In this document: positions 1-8,366 of the stretch, one piece after another | How positions within the stretch are numbered: the stretch's first letter is position 1 | How the letters are laid out: every line of letters begins with the position of its first letter | Source: Chryseobacterium ginsenosidimutans | GTDB taxonomy: Bacteria > Bacteroidota > Bacteroidia > Flavobacteriales > Weeksellaceae | NCBI RefSeq assembly: GCF_030823405.1 | Contig: NZ_JAUSXC010000001.1 | Location: 1,409,001-1,473,000, forward strand | Length of the DNA stretch: 64,000 bases | Direction: 5' to 3' | Made by a program: the position numbers and the translations under genes | Notes under the pieces: generated by a model | Seen by the model: the letters and a program-made list of their open reading frames with translations, nothing else | What the model was told of the DNA's origin: nothing | The model's database searches: none

Positions 1-459
1 AGCTTTTGAATAGTGGTTTCTCTTAATAAGTTCATGATCGAAAGGAATGCTGTAAAACTCAGACAGAGTTTCTGTGAATAAGTGCAGCTGATTATAACCT
101 CTTTCTTTCAGTTTTTTCGGATGCAAAGGTACTGAAACAAGTAAATCAGGTTTCTCGTTTTTAAAATCCAGACGTTCGGTGGTCCAGTCAGCAACAATTT
201 TTCCTACATTTTCTCTGCTTTTATATTTCAAATCATGAATAATTTTCCGACTCAGATTTTCTTTTTCGAACTGCATTAATGCAAAAGTATTTTCAACAGG
301 AAATAGTAGTTTGCATTTTTCTTTTATAAAATTATCGTCAAAATAATTATGATGTGTAAAGTGAATCTGTTCAAAACAAAGATTACAAACCAGTAAATTG
401 CCATCAATAATTCGGTTACAATCTAAGCAGCGATTCGGGAAGAAAATGTCTAAAATCAT
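1..459 (-). CDS. comF: ComF family protein (amidophosphoribosyltransferase-like), 3' end cut by window edge
   Basis: The reverse strand from the ATG at 459 stays open for 153 codons to the window edge, so the C-terminal part is missing (ComF proteins usually have about 220-240 residues). Two CxxC pairs (C11/C14 and C25/C28) form the N-terminal zinc finger typical of the family, and residues 110-124 carry the hallmark VPLHPKKLKERGYNQ segment. Family members belong to the phosphoribosyltransferase fold, and ComF in competent bacteria is needed for DNA uptake; in non-competent species the role is unclear. The gene is divergent from the thioesterase gene, with about 105 bp between them. The PRPP-binding loop would lie outside the window and cannot be checked. 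Confidence 0.9.
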   Translation of the reverse strand, partial: MILDIFFPNRCLDCNRIIDGNLLVCNLCFEQIHFTHHNYFDDNFIKEKCKLLFPVENTFALMQFEKENLSRKIIHDLKYKSRENVGKIVADWTTERLDFKNEKPDLLVSVPLHPKKLKERGYNQLHLFTETLSEFYSIPFDHELIKRNHYSKA

Positions 460-565
460 TTGTGTATTGTGTAAGACGAATATAAGTAATTTGCCTGAAT
501 TTTTTATATTTCAATTCGATAACATTTATTTTTATGTTCTATTTTTGAGTAAATATTTGAAGAAG

Positions 566-949
566 ATGAGTTTGATTTTTAAAAAGCAAATACGGGTAAC
601 GGAAGATCATATTGATCAGAATAACCATGTCAATAATGTTCAGTATGTAAAATGGGTCGAAGAGATTGCCGGTGAACATTGGGATTTTGTGAAGCATGTA
701 ACAGAATATCCTGAAGATATCTGGATGCTTGTCGATCATCATATTCAATATAAAAAACAGGTATATTTGGACGATATTATCACAATAAAAACGTATCCCC
801 AAACACCGGATGGTGCCAAACAGCCTAGAAAAGTTGAGTTTTACTGTAATGATAAACTTGTGGTAGACTCGCTTACACTTTGGGTATTAATTGATGTAAA
901 AACTCGGAGGATTAAAAGGTTGGAAAATGATTGGTTGGAGAAATTGTAA
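566..949 (+). CDS. acyl-CoA thioesterase, hot-dog fold (4HBT/YbgC-like)
   Basis: The protein of 127 residues has the single hot-dog domain of the 4-hydroxybenzoyl-CoA thioesterase family. Asp17 followed by NHVNN (residues 20-24) matches the catalytic D-x-x-N-H-V-N segment, which aligns with the start of the central helix. It probably hydrolyses a cytosolic acyl-CoA thioester; the substrate cannot be told. The frame stays open upstream to 398, but the upstream residues overlap the divergent comF start and have no family match, so the ATG at 566 is chosen. The stop lies directly against the stop of the convergent TlpA-like gene. Confidence 0.85.
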   Translation: MSLIFKKQIRVTEDHIDQNNHVNNVQYVKWVEEIAGEHWDFVKHVTEYPEDIWMLVDHHIQYKKQVYLDDIITIKTYPQTPDGAKQPRKVEFYCNDKLVVDSLTLWVLIDVKTRRIKRLENDWLEKL

Positions 950-1447
950 TTATTCATTCAAAATTTTGACAATGGTATCGAATTTTGTCTCATCTACAAT
1001 TCCTGTGATTTCTTTAATATTTCCATTTTTATCAACAATAAAAGTTAAAGGATTTCTTAAAATGGGAAAATAAGATTTTAATTCCTGTCCGGAATCTGTG
1101 ATGTGCAGAAAATTAAATTCTCGTTTTGCCAGAAACCTTTCAACTTTATCTTTATTATCTTGAGTAATAGCAATAAAATTGACTTTATCACCTAAAATTT
1201 CTTTCAATTTATTTAAATAGGGAAGTTCTTTGATACAAGGTTCGCAGATTGTTGACCAGAAATTAATTAGTGTAATTTTTCCTTTTAAATCATTAGGATT
1301 AAAATTTCTATCATCAGAATTCTTGTAATTTTCAATAGGAAAATGTTTTCCGATCTTACCTTCCAGATCTGGTTGGGTGAAAAAATGTCTCTGCTGGGCT
1401 TTTATTGATAGGCTTATTATCAATAAAAATATAGTTATAGTTTTCAT
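950..1447 (-). CDS. TlpA-like thioredoxin-fold protein, exported
   Basis: The 165-residue product starts with a short signal peptide (hydrophobic residues 4-17, ending in KAQ) and continues as a TlpA/AhpC-type thioredoxin domain. The redox motif CEPC lies at residues 68-71 within NFWSTICEPCIKELP, and a later cis-proline region (NPLTFIVDKNG) fits the fold. Such periplasmic proteins reduce disulfides in cell-envelope proteins or in cytochrome c maturation; there is no ccm gene nearby to support the latter. It is convergent with the thioesterase gene and divergent from queD. Confidence 0.82.
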   Translation of the reverse strand: MKTITIFLLIISLSIKAQQRHFFTQPDLEGKIGKHFPIENYKNSDDRNFNPNDLKGKITLINFWSTICEPCIKELPYLNKLKEILGDKVNFIAITQDNKDKVERFLAKREFNFLHITDSGQELKSYFPILRNPLTFIVDKNGNIKEITGIVDETKFDTIVKILNE

Positions 1448-1453
1448 GATTTG

Positions 1454-1466
1454 ATAACGCCGTTAT
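1454..1466. promoter_or_regulatory. 13-bp palindrome between tlpA-like gene and queD
   Basis: ATAACG-C-CGTTAT is a perfect odd palindrome lying just upstream of the TlpA-like start codon and within the divergent region to queD. It is G+C richer than its surroundings and could be an operator; no binding protein is known. Confidence 0.3.
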
Positions 1467-1536
1467 TTGATTCTTATTTTAAGAAAAGAAGGTTTAGTCG
1501 TATTTAAAGAACGTTATTGAAACGAACCAAATTCCT

Positions 1537-1544
1537 TATCTTTG
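1537..1544 (+). promoter_or_regulatory. -7 promoter element of queD
   Basis: TATCTTTG matches the Bacteroidetes -7 consensus TAnnTTTG. It ends 4 bases before the queD ATG, so the transcript would start at or next to the start codon. Confidence 0.65.
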
Positions 1545-1548
1545 CACC

Positions 1549-1992
1549 ATGATACGTATTACAAAGATTTTTACATTCGAAACAGCTCATGTGCTGTATA
1601 ACTACGATGGAAAATGTAAAAATATGCACGGACATTCTTATAAGCTGTTTGTAACGGTAAAAGGAAAGCCTGTAAATGATTTGGAGAACCCTAAAAATGG
1701 GATGGTAGTGGATTTTGGTGATATCAAAAGTATCGTAAAATCAGAAATTGTAGATGTTTGGGATCATTCTGTGTTGATCAACGGACTTTCGCCACATAAA
1801 GAATTGGGTGAAACTCTGGAAGATCAAGGTCATAAAGTGATTTATTGCACATTTCAGCCGACTTGTGAAAATATGCTGTACGCTATTGCTGCGAAAGTGA
1901 AATCAAAACTTCCGGAAGGAATTTCTTTGGCATATCTTAAACTTCACGAAACCGAAAACTCTTACGGAGAGTGGTTTGCAGAAGACAATTAA
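1549..1992 (+). CDS. queD: 6-carboxy-5,6,7,8-tetrahydropterin synthase (QueD / PTPS family)
   Basis: The 147-residue protein is a full-length PTPS-family enzyme. The zinc ligands His14, His27 and His29 (in MHGHSYKL) and the catalytic Cys23 are present, as is the C-terminal LHETENSYGEW segment with the substrate-binding glutamate. In bacteria QueD turns dihydroneopterin triphosphate into carboxytetrahydropterin, the second step towards preQ0 and queuosine. No queC, queE or queF is in the window. It is followed after 27 bases by the LpxH-like gene on the same strand and is probably co-transcribed with it. Confidence 0.92.
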   Translation: MIRITKIFTFETAHVLYNYDGKCKNMHGHSYKLFVTVKGKPVNDLENPKNGMVVDFGDIKSIVKSEIVDVWDHSVLINGLSPHKELGETLEDQGHKVIYCTFQPTCENMLYAIAAKVKSKLPEGISLAYLKLHETENSYGEWFAEDN

Positions 1993-2019
1993 TAATTTAT
2001 TCAACAAAAAGCTCAAACG

Positions 2020-2814
2020 GTGTTAAAAACTACCATTAATTTAGAACCTGGAAAAAAAGTGTATTTTGCTTCGGATCAGCATTTTGGCGCCCCAAATCCA
2101 AAGGAGAGCAAAGTGCGTGAAGAGCGTTTTATACGCTGGATGGATGAGATAAAGCATGATGCTCAGGTTTTGTTTTTAATGGGAGATTTGTTTGATTTCT
2201 GGCACGAATGGAAACATGTGATTCCAAAAGGATATGTTCGTGTTTTAGGAAAAATTGCAGAATTAAAGGATCGTGGAATTCATATCTACTTTTTTGTCGG
2301 AAATCATGATCTTTGGATGAAAGATTATCTGGAAGAAGAAATAGGATGTACGGTTTTCTATAAAAAACAATATTTCGAAATGGGTGGAAAACAATTTCTG
2401 CTTGCCCATGGAGATGGTTTAGGTCCCGGAGACAAAGGGTACAAAAGAATGAAAAAAGTCTTTACAAATCCCGTTGCACAATGGTTTTTTAAATGGCTTC
2501 ATCCGGATATTGCAATGAAAATTGCCTTATATATGTCGCAGAAAAATAAAATGATTTCGGGAGATGAAGACAAAGAATTTTTAGGTGAAGACAAGGAGTT
2601 TTTGATTATTTATTCAAAAGAAAAACTGAAAACCCAGAAGATTGATTATTTTATTTACGGACACCGCCATCTTCCGATGGTTTTGGATTTGGAAGAAAAA
2701 GCAAAATATATCAATTTAGGAGACTGGATTTCGTATTTTACCTATGGTGTATTTGAACACGATTTTGAATTAAAAACTTTTGGAGAAAGTGCAAAAAAAT
2801 TACCCCATAAATGA
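2020..2814 (+). CDS. lpxH: UDP-2,3-diacylglucosamine diphosphatase, LpxH-like
   Basis: This calcineurin-like metallophosphatase of 264 residues has all the metal-binding motifs in order: D19-x-H21, GDLFD at 55-59, GNHD at 94-97, then HGDG and a C-terminal GHRH. The order and length fit LpxH, which cleaves UDP-diacylglucosamine to lipid X in lipid A synthesis at the inner membrane. No other lpx gene is close, so the assignment rests on the family pattern. The start is a GTG, 27 bases after queD; no in-frame ATG lies nearby. Confidence 0.8.
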   Translation: MLKTTINLEPGKKVYFASDQHFGAPNPKESKVREERFIRWMDEIKHDAQVLFLMGDLFDFWHEWKHVIPKGYVRVLGKIAELKDRGIHIYFFVGNHDLWMKDYLEEEIGCTVFYKKQYFEMGGKQFLLAHGDGLGPGDKGYKRMKKVFTNPVAQWFFKWLHPDIAMKIALYMSQKNKMISGDEDKEFLGEDKEFLIIYSKEKLKTQKIDYFIYGHRHLPMVLDLEEKAKYINLGDWISYFTYGVFEHDFELKTFGESAKKLPHK

Positions 2815-2824
2815 GGTAATTCCC

Positions 2825-2852
2825 AGAGTGAAATAAGTTCACTCTTGTTTTT
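2825..2852 (+). terminator. rho-independent terminator after lpxH
   Basis: AGAGTGAA (2825-2832) pairs with TTCACTCT (2838-2845) around a 5-base loop and is followed by a T-rich run. A second weaker hairpin overlaps the lpxH stop codon. Confidence 0.7.
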
Positions 2853-2981
2853 AATCCATATTTCGGTTAATTATTTGCAATAAGCTGACCAAGTTTCATT
2901 TTAAATATTAAAAAAATATTAAACTAAACTTGTTTGTTAAGTAGTTCAAATGAGGTATTACAAATTTAAAAGAGTTTAGAA

Positions 2982-3968
2982 GTGAAAAATAGATTCGATA
3001 TACAAACAGAGCAGGATTTTCTGAATGCTTCATTGGAAACATTTCATTATCAATACAATAATGTTGAAATATATAAGAAGTTTGTTGATTATCTAAAAAT
3101 TAATCCTGCTAAAATTGACAGTCTTACAAAAATTCCGTTTCTGCCAATTGAAATGTTTAAAAATCATCAGATATTAGATAAAAATGTGATGGCCGACCTG
3201 TTTTTTCAAAGTTCGGGAACCACCCAGATGAATTTGTCTAAACATTTTATTGCTGATGAAAACATTTATCAAGAAAGTATTTATAAAAGTTTTGAGCAGT
3301 TTATCGGGAAACCTGAAGATTTTATTTTTTTAGGTCTGTTGCCAAGTTATCTTGAAAAGCAGCATTCTTCATTGATATATATGGTTGATTATCTGATGAA
3401 AAAATCCGACAAACCAGAAAACGGATATTTTCTTTACAACCATTCAGATTTATTTGAATTGCTAACTCAGTTAAAAAATAAAAAAGTCATTCTTTTCGGA
3501 GTTTCTTTTGCGCTTTTAGATTTTCTTGATTATTGTCATTCTGAACGCAGCGAAGAATCTCTCAGGTCTTCAGAAAATCTTATTGTTATCGAGACCGGAG
3601 GAATGAAAGGACGAAAAGAGGAGATGACAAAAGATGAATTACTGAAAATCCTGCAAAAAGGTTTTAAAACTGACAAAATTTATTCAGAATACTCAATGAC
3701 AGAGCTTCTTTCTCAGGCATATTCTTTAGGAAATAACGAATATCAATGCCCCAATTGGATGAGAATCATGGTAAGGAATGCCGAAGATCCTTTTAATTAC
3801 GAAAAAGAAGGCAGAACCGGTGCAATCAACATCATAGACTTAGCAAATACTCATTCTTGCTCGTTCATCGCTACACAGGATTTAGGAAAAATTGTAGGAA
3901 ATAGATTTCAGGTTCTGGGAAGAATAGATCATTCGGATATTAGAGGCTGCAGTCTTTTGGTTTCATAA
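2982..3968 (+). CDS. LuxE-like acyl-protein synthetase / acyl transferase
   Basis: The 328-residue protein belongs to the LuxE/phenylacetate-CoA-ligase-like adenylating group common in Flavobacteriia. Visible signatures are FFQSSGTT near residue 76 (the P-loop-like motif), IETGGMKGRKEE and the YSEYSMTELLSQAYS segment. The family activates a carboxylic acid; the substrate here is unknown. The start is GTG. Between the segments FALLDF and LIVIETGG the protein carries an insertion reading CHSERSEESLRSSE, which is the translation of a dispersed Bacteroidetes repeat (see the repeat entry). It seems to sit in a surface loop, because both flanking segments are intact and the frame is kept. Confidence 0.78.
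   Translation: MKNRFDIQTEQDFLNASLETFHYQYNNVEIYKKFVDYLKINPAKIDSLTKIPFLPIEMFKNHQILDKNVMADLFFQSSGTTQMNLSKHFIADENIYQESIYKSFEQFIGKPEDFIFLGLLPSYLEKQHSSLIYMVDYLMKKSDKPENGYFLYNHSDLFELLTQLKNKKVILFGVSFALLDFLDYCHSERSEESLRSSENLIVIETGGMKGRKEEMTKDELLKILQKGFKTDKIYSEYSMTELLSQAYSLGNNEYQCPNWMRIMVRNAEDPFNYEKEGRTGAINIIDLANTHSCSFIATQDLGKIVGNRFQVLGRIDHSDIRGCSLLVS
3534..3569 (+). repeat. dispersed short repeat inserted in frame in a coding sequence
   Basis: The stretch begins TGTCATTCTGAACGCAGCG and goes on to AAGAATCTCTCAGG. This resembles a short repeat that I recall as widespread in Bacteroidetes genomes, and its TGTCATT...GAATCT core recurs in the inverted repeat at 55434-55504. Here it is read as HSERSEESL inside the LuxE-like protein. 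Confidence 0.65.
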
Positions 3969-3979
3969 TATTTAAATTT

Positions 3980-4528
3980 ATGAAGTTGAAAATAGAAGAA
4001 TTAGTGCATGCATTTATCCATTCTCAATGTGATTTTGAGAAGGAAATTGTCTTGACGAATCACTTTCAGGCAGATTGGGAAGCCGATTTGTTGATTATTG
4101 ATTCGGAAGGTTTTAGTCATGAAATTGAAATCAAACTGTCAAAAAGCGATTTTAAAAATGATTTTAAAAAGTCTTATATCAATACAAATACGGGTGAAAA
4201 GTTTTTGAAACATGATAAAATTTCATGTGGAGATTATATTTGTAATGCTTTCAGTTTTCTGCTTCCGATGGGAATGGTTGATCATTCTTTAGTTCCGGAA
4301 CACTGCGGAATTATTGAATTTTATCATAATGTTGATTCTTGGGATACCGAATTTTATTTAATAAGGAAACCCAAAAAAATTCATGAAGATTCTTACTGGG
4401 GCTTAAATGATAAAGATCTTTTTATTCGGAAAATGGCTCTTAATTTATTGCAGCGAAAAATGGAAATTAAAGGAAAACATGAAGAATTAATCTTCAAAAA
4501 TCCTTTTGAAATAAAGAAGTTTAAATAA
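3980..4528 (+). CDS. MmcB-like predicted PD-(D/E)XK nuclease-fold protein
   Basis: The 182-residue protein has a segment with D36, then E48-I-E50-I-K52 followed by LSKSDFKNDF, which fits the PD-(D/E)XK pattern and closely resembles the EIK-S-xx-DF-xxD block of MmcB-family DNA repair proteins. A later GDYICNAFSFLLP...SLVPEHCGII stretch also parallels that family. Function in DNA repair is known only for distant relatives, so this is inference. It starts 11 bases after the LuxE-like gene, with no shared theme visible. Confidence 0.5.
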   Translation: MKLKIEELVHAFIHSQCDFEKEIVLTNHFQADWEADLLIIDSEGFSHEIEIKLSKSDFKNDFKKSYINTNTGEKFLKHDKISCGDYICNAFSFLLPMGMVDHSLVPEHCGIIEFYHNVDSWDTEFYLIRKPKKIHEDSYWGLNDKDLFIRKMALNLLQRKMEIKGKHEELIFKNPFEIKKFK

Positions 4529-4530
4529 AA

Positions 4531-4558
4531 AAATCCTGTCTGATTGACAGGATTTTAT
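4531..4558. terminator. bidirectional terminator, convergent genes
   Basis: AATCCTGTC (4532-4540) pairs with GACAGGATT (4546-4554), with A-run before and T-run after. It serves the nuclease-like gene and aqpZ on the other strand. Confidence 0.8.
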
Positions 4559-4568
4559 GCTTTTATTT

Positions 4569-5306
4569 TTAATTTCCCAATGGCTCTGTACCATCTCTTT
4601 GAAGTAAAAATTTATAGATTAACCCTCCAGTTACAGCTCCCAAAATTGGGGCAGCCCAGAATAACCAAAGCTGAGACATTGCATTTCCTCCTACAAAAAC
4701 TGCCTGAGAAAGGGATCTTGCAGGGTTTACAGATGTATTTGTGATAGGTATTGAAATTAAATGGATTAATGTTAATCCTAATCCAATAGCAATTCCTGCA
4801 AATTTTCCGTTAGCAAATTTGTCAGTTGCTCCCATAATAATGATCAGGAAAAATGCTGTCAATAAGAATTCAGCTAAAAATGCTGCTCCCATGGAATAAC
4901 TTTTTCCAAAGTAGACGGCTTCACCATAAAAGTTGGTGGCAAATGCTCCCGGAGCAGAAAAATCCGGTGTTCCGGAGCCGCTCAGGATTACAAATAAAGC
5001 TCCTGCAGCTCCAATAGCACCTAAACATTGTGCAGCAACGTAAGGTAGAAGGTCTTTAGCAGGAAATCTGCCTCCGGCCAATAGTCCAAAAGAAACGGCA
5101 GGATTAAAATGCCCACCAGAAATGTGGCCCACCGCATAAGCCATCGTTAAAACCGTAAGACCAAAAGCTAAAGCAACTCCTACCAGAAGAATCCCTAGTT
5201 GTCCAGTAGATGCGGGGGCGATTTGTGAAGCGAATATAGCACTTCCACAACCTCCGAAAACAAGCCAAAATGTGCCGAAAAATTCAGCAAAAAGTTTTTT
5301 TATCAT
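4569..5306 (-). CDS. aqpZ: aquaporin Z-type water channel
   Basis: This is a 245-residue MIP-family channel with six membrane segments and two re-entrant half helices, each with the NPA motif (residues 68-70 in GGHFNPAVS and 194-196 in SVNPARS). The SVNPARS segment and small residues around it favour a water-selective aquaporin over a glycerol facilitator. It stands alone between a terminator and a divergent gene. Confidence 0.93.
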   Translation of the reverse strand: MIKKLFAEFFGTFWLVFGGCGSAIFASQIAPASTGQLGILLVGVALAFGLTVLTMAYAVGHISGGHFNPAVSFGLLAGGRFPAKDLLPYVAAQCLGAIGAAGALFVILSGSGTPDFSAPGAFATNFYGEAVYFGKSYSMGAAFLAEFLLTAFFLIIIMGATDKFANGKFAGIAIGLGLTLIHLISIPITNTSVNPARSLSQAVFVGGNAMSQLWLFWAAPILGAVTGGLIYKFLLQRDGTEPLGN

Positions 5307-5329
5307 ATTGTTTATTTTAAAATGTATTT

Positions 5330-5337
5330 CAAATTTA
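5330..5337 (-). promoter_or_regulatory. -7 promoter element of aqpZ
   Basis: The reverse strand reads TAAATTTG, ending 23 bases before the aqpZ start codon. Confidence 0.5.
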
Positions 5338-5522
5338 GGATTTAAATATTAAATCAAAAAGTAAAAATCTAAATATATTCCAAAATTGTATCAATGTTAA
5401 TTGTGAATTTAATAATCTGGATTTCAATTTTCCCGATTAAATGAAGAGATTATATTCTTAATGGTAGTTGAATTAATAACATAAATGATTATTTTTAATT
5501 TTAATAATTTAAAGCGTCTTTA

Positions 5523-6143
5523 ATGAAAAAGTTTTTGTGTGTAATTTTTGCAATTATTATTCATGGATCTTATTGTTCTCAGGCAGCAAAAAAAGCATTA
5601 CCATGCTATGATTTTACGGAAGTTTTAAAAGTAGAGCCCACATTACTTTATAAACCACATTTGGATGCTTCAAAAAGCTTTGGAATAAAACTTTTGCGGG
5701 ATTCGAAGACTGTTTTGAAATATATTAACAACGGAAAGTTTCATAAGATCAAAAAATCGGGAAAAGGATATCGTGTGCAAAAGTTGGATTACAGCAGAGC
5801 CTGGATGGTGTCTAAAGGAAAATTAATGCTGGAAAGGATGGGTGCGCGTTTTAGTAAAGAAACGAAAGGAAATACTTTTACCGTTTCATCGATTACAAGA
5901 ACACTGGAAGATCAGTGTAGATTAAGAAAAATTAATTCTAATGCTTCATTGGGGGTAAGCTCACATAATTACGGCAATTCTTTCGACATTTCTTATGTCC
6001 GTTTTAATGATGTTTTGAGGTACAATCCTAAAATGGAAGCTGCCTTAGAGAAGGTTTTAAAGTATTATTACGATTCGGGACGAATTTATTACATAAAAGA
6101 AAAACAACAGAGCTGTTATCATGTCACGGTAAAGAATTATTAA
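5523..6143 (+). CDS. DUF5715 family, M15/LAS-type peptidase-like exported protein
   Basis: The 206-residue product has a signal peptide (residues 1-20) and a domain with SSHNYGNSFD at 146-155 and a late YHV with His200. H148, D155 and H200 match the zinc ligands of LAS peptidases (VanY/D-Ala-D-Ala carboxypeptidase type), and the preceding SITRTLEDQ stretch also fits. I assign it to DUF5715 from memory of the family. A role in trimming cell-wall peptides in the periplasm is inference. It stands alone on the forward strand. Confidence 0.65.
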   Translation: MKKFLCVIFAIIIHGSYCSQAAKKALPCYDFTEVLKVEPTLLYKPHLDASKSFGIKLLRDSKTVLKYINNGKFHKIKKSGKGYRVQKLDYSRAWMVSKGKLMLERMGARFSKETKGNTFTVSSITRTLEDQCRLRKINSNASLGVSSHNYGNSFDISYVRFNDVLRYNPKMEAALEKVLKYYYDSGRIYYIKEKQQSCYHVTVKNY

Positions 6144-6225
6144 CTAATTTTCAATTATAGGTGAGATACTTGCACACGTAGTTTAGTTTATATAATTTTA
6201 TGGCACTAAAAATACCGTGAAAAAT

Positions 6226-6951
6226 ATGAATACATTAAACAAGGAACAGTATGATGCCGCAATCGCAGGCTGGATAAACTCCTGTGGAAATTACACCTCA
6301 ATTAAAAATCTCATCCCGACGAATTACGTTTTTAATTTTGATTCCGGACAGATCGACTGGATGAAAAATCTCAATAAAAATGCTGAATTTTGCACAGAAA
6401 TAGGAGTTTATAAAGACCAGCTTATCGCAGTTCTTTGTCCATTGGATTCTTCTGGTCAGAAAATCGTTGTTAAAGACTATCCTTACAGTGTTTTAAGTGA
6501 GCTGAACCAAGATCTGAGATTAGTAGAAACGGAAGAATATACTCTTATAAAAAATGCAGTACTTTCTAAAGATCTCAGAACGATTGATAATAGCTCTGAT
6601 ATGTACTGGCCAATTGCAAACAAGCCGATGATGGCGCAAGATAAGGCTGTAGAAGCGATAGAATCCTGGAGAAATGAAGGAATGACTTGGTTTTACAGAG
6701 AGTGTGAAGAATTTAAAGGTAGCAGAACTTTTAAAAAGTTTTTTGTGCCGGCAGATAATCTGAATCCTCCAAAACCGGGGCTTACAAATATAATATGCTC
6801 GTTCGGATTAAAGTTTTCTGAAGTTTACCAAAGAGTTTTGCCTACTCTTATTTTTATTTCTTTTTATGTAGATATTGAAAATACCGGAAGTATTGAGACA
6901 ATTTCAAATACATATGACTGGTCACAGGCTTGCCCGCCACTTTGTGGATAG
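6226..6951 (+). CDS. hypothetical protein
   Basis: I do not recognise this 241-residue protein. It has no signal peptide or clear membrane segment; it is rich in aromatic and acidic residues and has a segment GWINSCGNYTSIKNL near the start and ends in CPPLCG. A GTG three codons upstream (6217) is an alternative start; the ATG is preferred. It lies 27 bases before the membrane protein of the two-component operon and may be the first gene of that operon, which gives only a weak hint at a link to signalling. Confidence 0.6.
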   Translation: MNTLNKEQYDAAIAGWINSCGNYTSIKNLIPTNYVFNFDSGQIDWMKNLNKNAEFCTEIGVYKDQLIAVLCPLDSSGQKIVVKDYPYSVLSELNQDLRLVETEEYTLIKNAVLSKDLRTIDNSSDMYWPIANKPMMAQDKAVEAIESWRNEGMTWFYRECEEFKGSRTFKKFFVPADNLNPPKPGLTNIICSFGLKFSEVYQRVLPTLIFISFYVDIENTGSIETISNTYDWSQACPPLCG

Positions 6952-6978
6952 ATGTAAAACTTTTTAACCTAATATATT

Positions 6979-7587
6979 TTGGATATTTATCAGATAATAC
7001 TTTATTTTAATAACAGTTTACTTATTATTTGCGCTTTTATAGGAATTTTAAAGTATAAATCTTTTAAAAATACAGAAAAATGGTATGTTTATTATATCAT
7101 TTTTCTTTTTTTAATAGAAGCTGTTGTTAAAATAGCCCTTTATCAGTTTAAAGTGAAAGATTTAAATTTTATCTTTCCTTATTTTGTTTCGGGGGAGCTG
7201 CTTCTTTTGGGAGTTTTATTCATTAGGAAGCTAAGACTGTCTTATTATTGGTATATTCCGATTGTGGCTTTGGCGGGTTATTTTTTTATAGATAACAGTA
7301 CTATCAACAATGAAGTGAAGAAAGTAATTTCAAACATAGTGGTAATCTGCTTTGCAGGATATGCATTGTTGATGGAAATTAAAAGCAATAAAATCAATGA
7401 CAGATTTATGCTTGCCGACAGCTTTATTTTTCTGTACTATGCACTATCTGTTTTTTTGTTTTTTCTTCTTCGTCAGCTTTCTGATTTGGGAGAGGCAGAA
7501 GCCAAGGTGATTTGGAATATTAATAATTTGCTTTGTAGTTTTCTTTATTTATCAATCATTTATACCTTTTTAAAATTAAAGAAATAA
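6979..7587 (+). CDS. integral membrane protein upstream of sensor kinase
   Basis: The 202-residue protein has about six to seven hydrophobic segments spread over its whole length and short, mostly basic loops, and ends in LKLKK. No family is recognised. It starts with TTG and lies 26 bases before the start used for the histidine kinase, which itself has only one membrane segment. This arrangement suggests that the protein supplies the membrane sensing part of a split sensor, but nothing in the sequence proves contact. No ATG is found near the N-terminus. Confidence 0.7.
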   Translation: MDIYQIILYFNNSLLIICAFIGILKYKSFKNTEKWYVYYIIFLFLIEAVVKIALYQFKVKDLNFIFPYFVSGELLLLGVLFIRKLRLSYYWYIPIVALAGYFFIDNSTINNEVKKVISNIVVICFAGYALLMEIKSNKINDRFMLADSFIFLYYALSVFLFFLLRQLSDLGEAEAKVIWNINNLLCSFLYLSIIYTFLKLKK

Positions 7588-7613
7588 CCTTAAATATTAC
7601 TTTTTTTATTGTA

Positions 7614-8366
7614 TTGATTGTCGTTCTGATAATCATCATGTCTTTCATTTTGCTTGCGTACAAAAGTTTTATCCAAAGAATTATTAAAGAAAAAAATGCA
7701 CAGCACGAAGCGGAGGTCCTGCATCAGAAAAGATTGGTTTTAGAAAATATTAAAGCTCAGGAAGCAGAAAGAAAAAGAATTGCGGTAATGATTCATGATG
7801 ACATCGGAAATCGTCTGAATATTCTTTCATTATGGCTGAATAATTTGGATACAAAAGGTGATGAGATCATTAAAAAAAATATTACGGCACAGATGTCTTC
7901 GCTGATAGATTCGGCAAGAAGTATTTCACATTCATTATATCCTGTAAATCTGGAATCGGTTGGTTTGGTTTTATATATTGAAGAATTAATTGCCAATTTA
8001 TCCGGAAGAATTAATATATCAATGAGTGTAAGCCCGAAATTTCAGAAAAAGGATATCTTCATAGAAGTTCAGTTATACAGAATTATTCAGGAATTTACGA
8101 CCAATGTTCTCAAACATTCGGAAGCATCTCGAGTCTGGATTTATATTAAGGATAACAAAACGGATCTTGCGGTAGTCATTTCAGATAATGGGCAGAGTTT
8201 CGAATACGAAGAGGTGAAAAAGGGGATGGGTATCAAAAATATCGAATCCAGAATAAAATCTATGAATGCGGCGCACAAATGGAAAAATGTTTTAAATGAA
8301 GGCAGCCGTCTAATTATTAAAATTCCATACAACAATGAATTCTCAAATCAAAATAGCATTAATTGA
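7614..8366 (+). CDS. sensor histidine kinase, HisKA_3/NarX-LiaS type
   Basis: The 250-residue kinase has one N-terminal membrane helix (residues 1-16), a charged coiled linker (20-52), a HisKA_3 dimerisation domain with the phospho-acceptor H61 in AVMIHDDIGN, and a HATPase_c domain with an N box (FTTNVLKHSEAS) and G1 box (ISDNGQSF), then GMGIKNIESR. There is no periplasmic sensing domain. The start used is TTG; codons a little further upstream could also serve. The end overlaps the response regulator by 32 bases, which implies translational coupling. Confidence 0.88.
   Translation: MIVVLIIIMSFILLAYKSFIQRIIKEKNAQHEAEVLHQKRLVLENIKAQEAERKRIAVMIHDDIGNRLNILSLWLNNLDTKGDEIIKKNITAQMSSLIDSARSISHSLYPVNLESVGLVLYIEELIANLSGRINISMSVSPKFQKKDIFIEVQLYRIIQEFTTNVLKHSEASRVWIYIKDNKTDLAVVISDNGQSFEYEEVKKGMGIKNIESRIKSMNAAHKWKNVLNEGSRLIIKIPYNNEFSNQNSIN

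Noticed and set aside
1467..1548. A preQ1 riboswitch upstream of queD
   Set aside because: The leader is practically absent because the -7 element ends 4 bases before the ATG, and no pseudoknot-like sequence was seen.
4544..4744. A 66-codon forward frame over the aqpZ 3' end
   Set aside because: Antisense shadow of the conserved aquaporin gene and its terminator.
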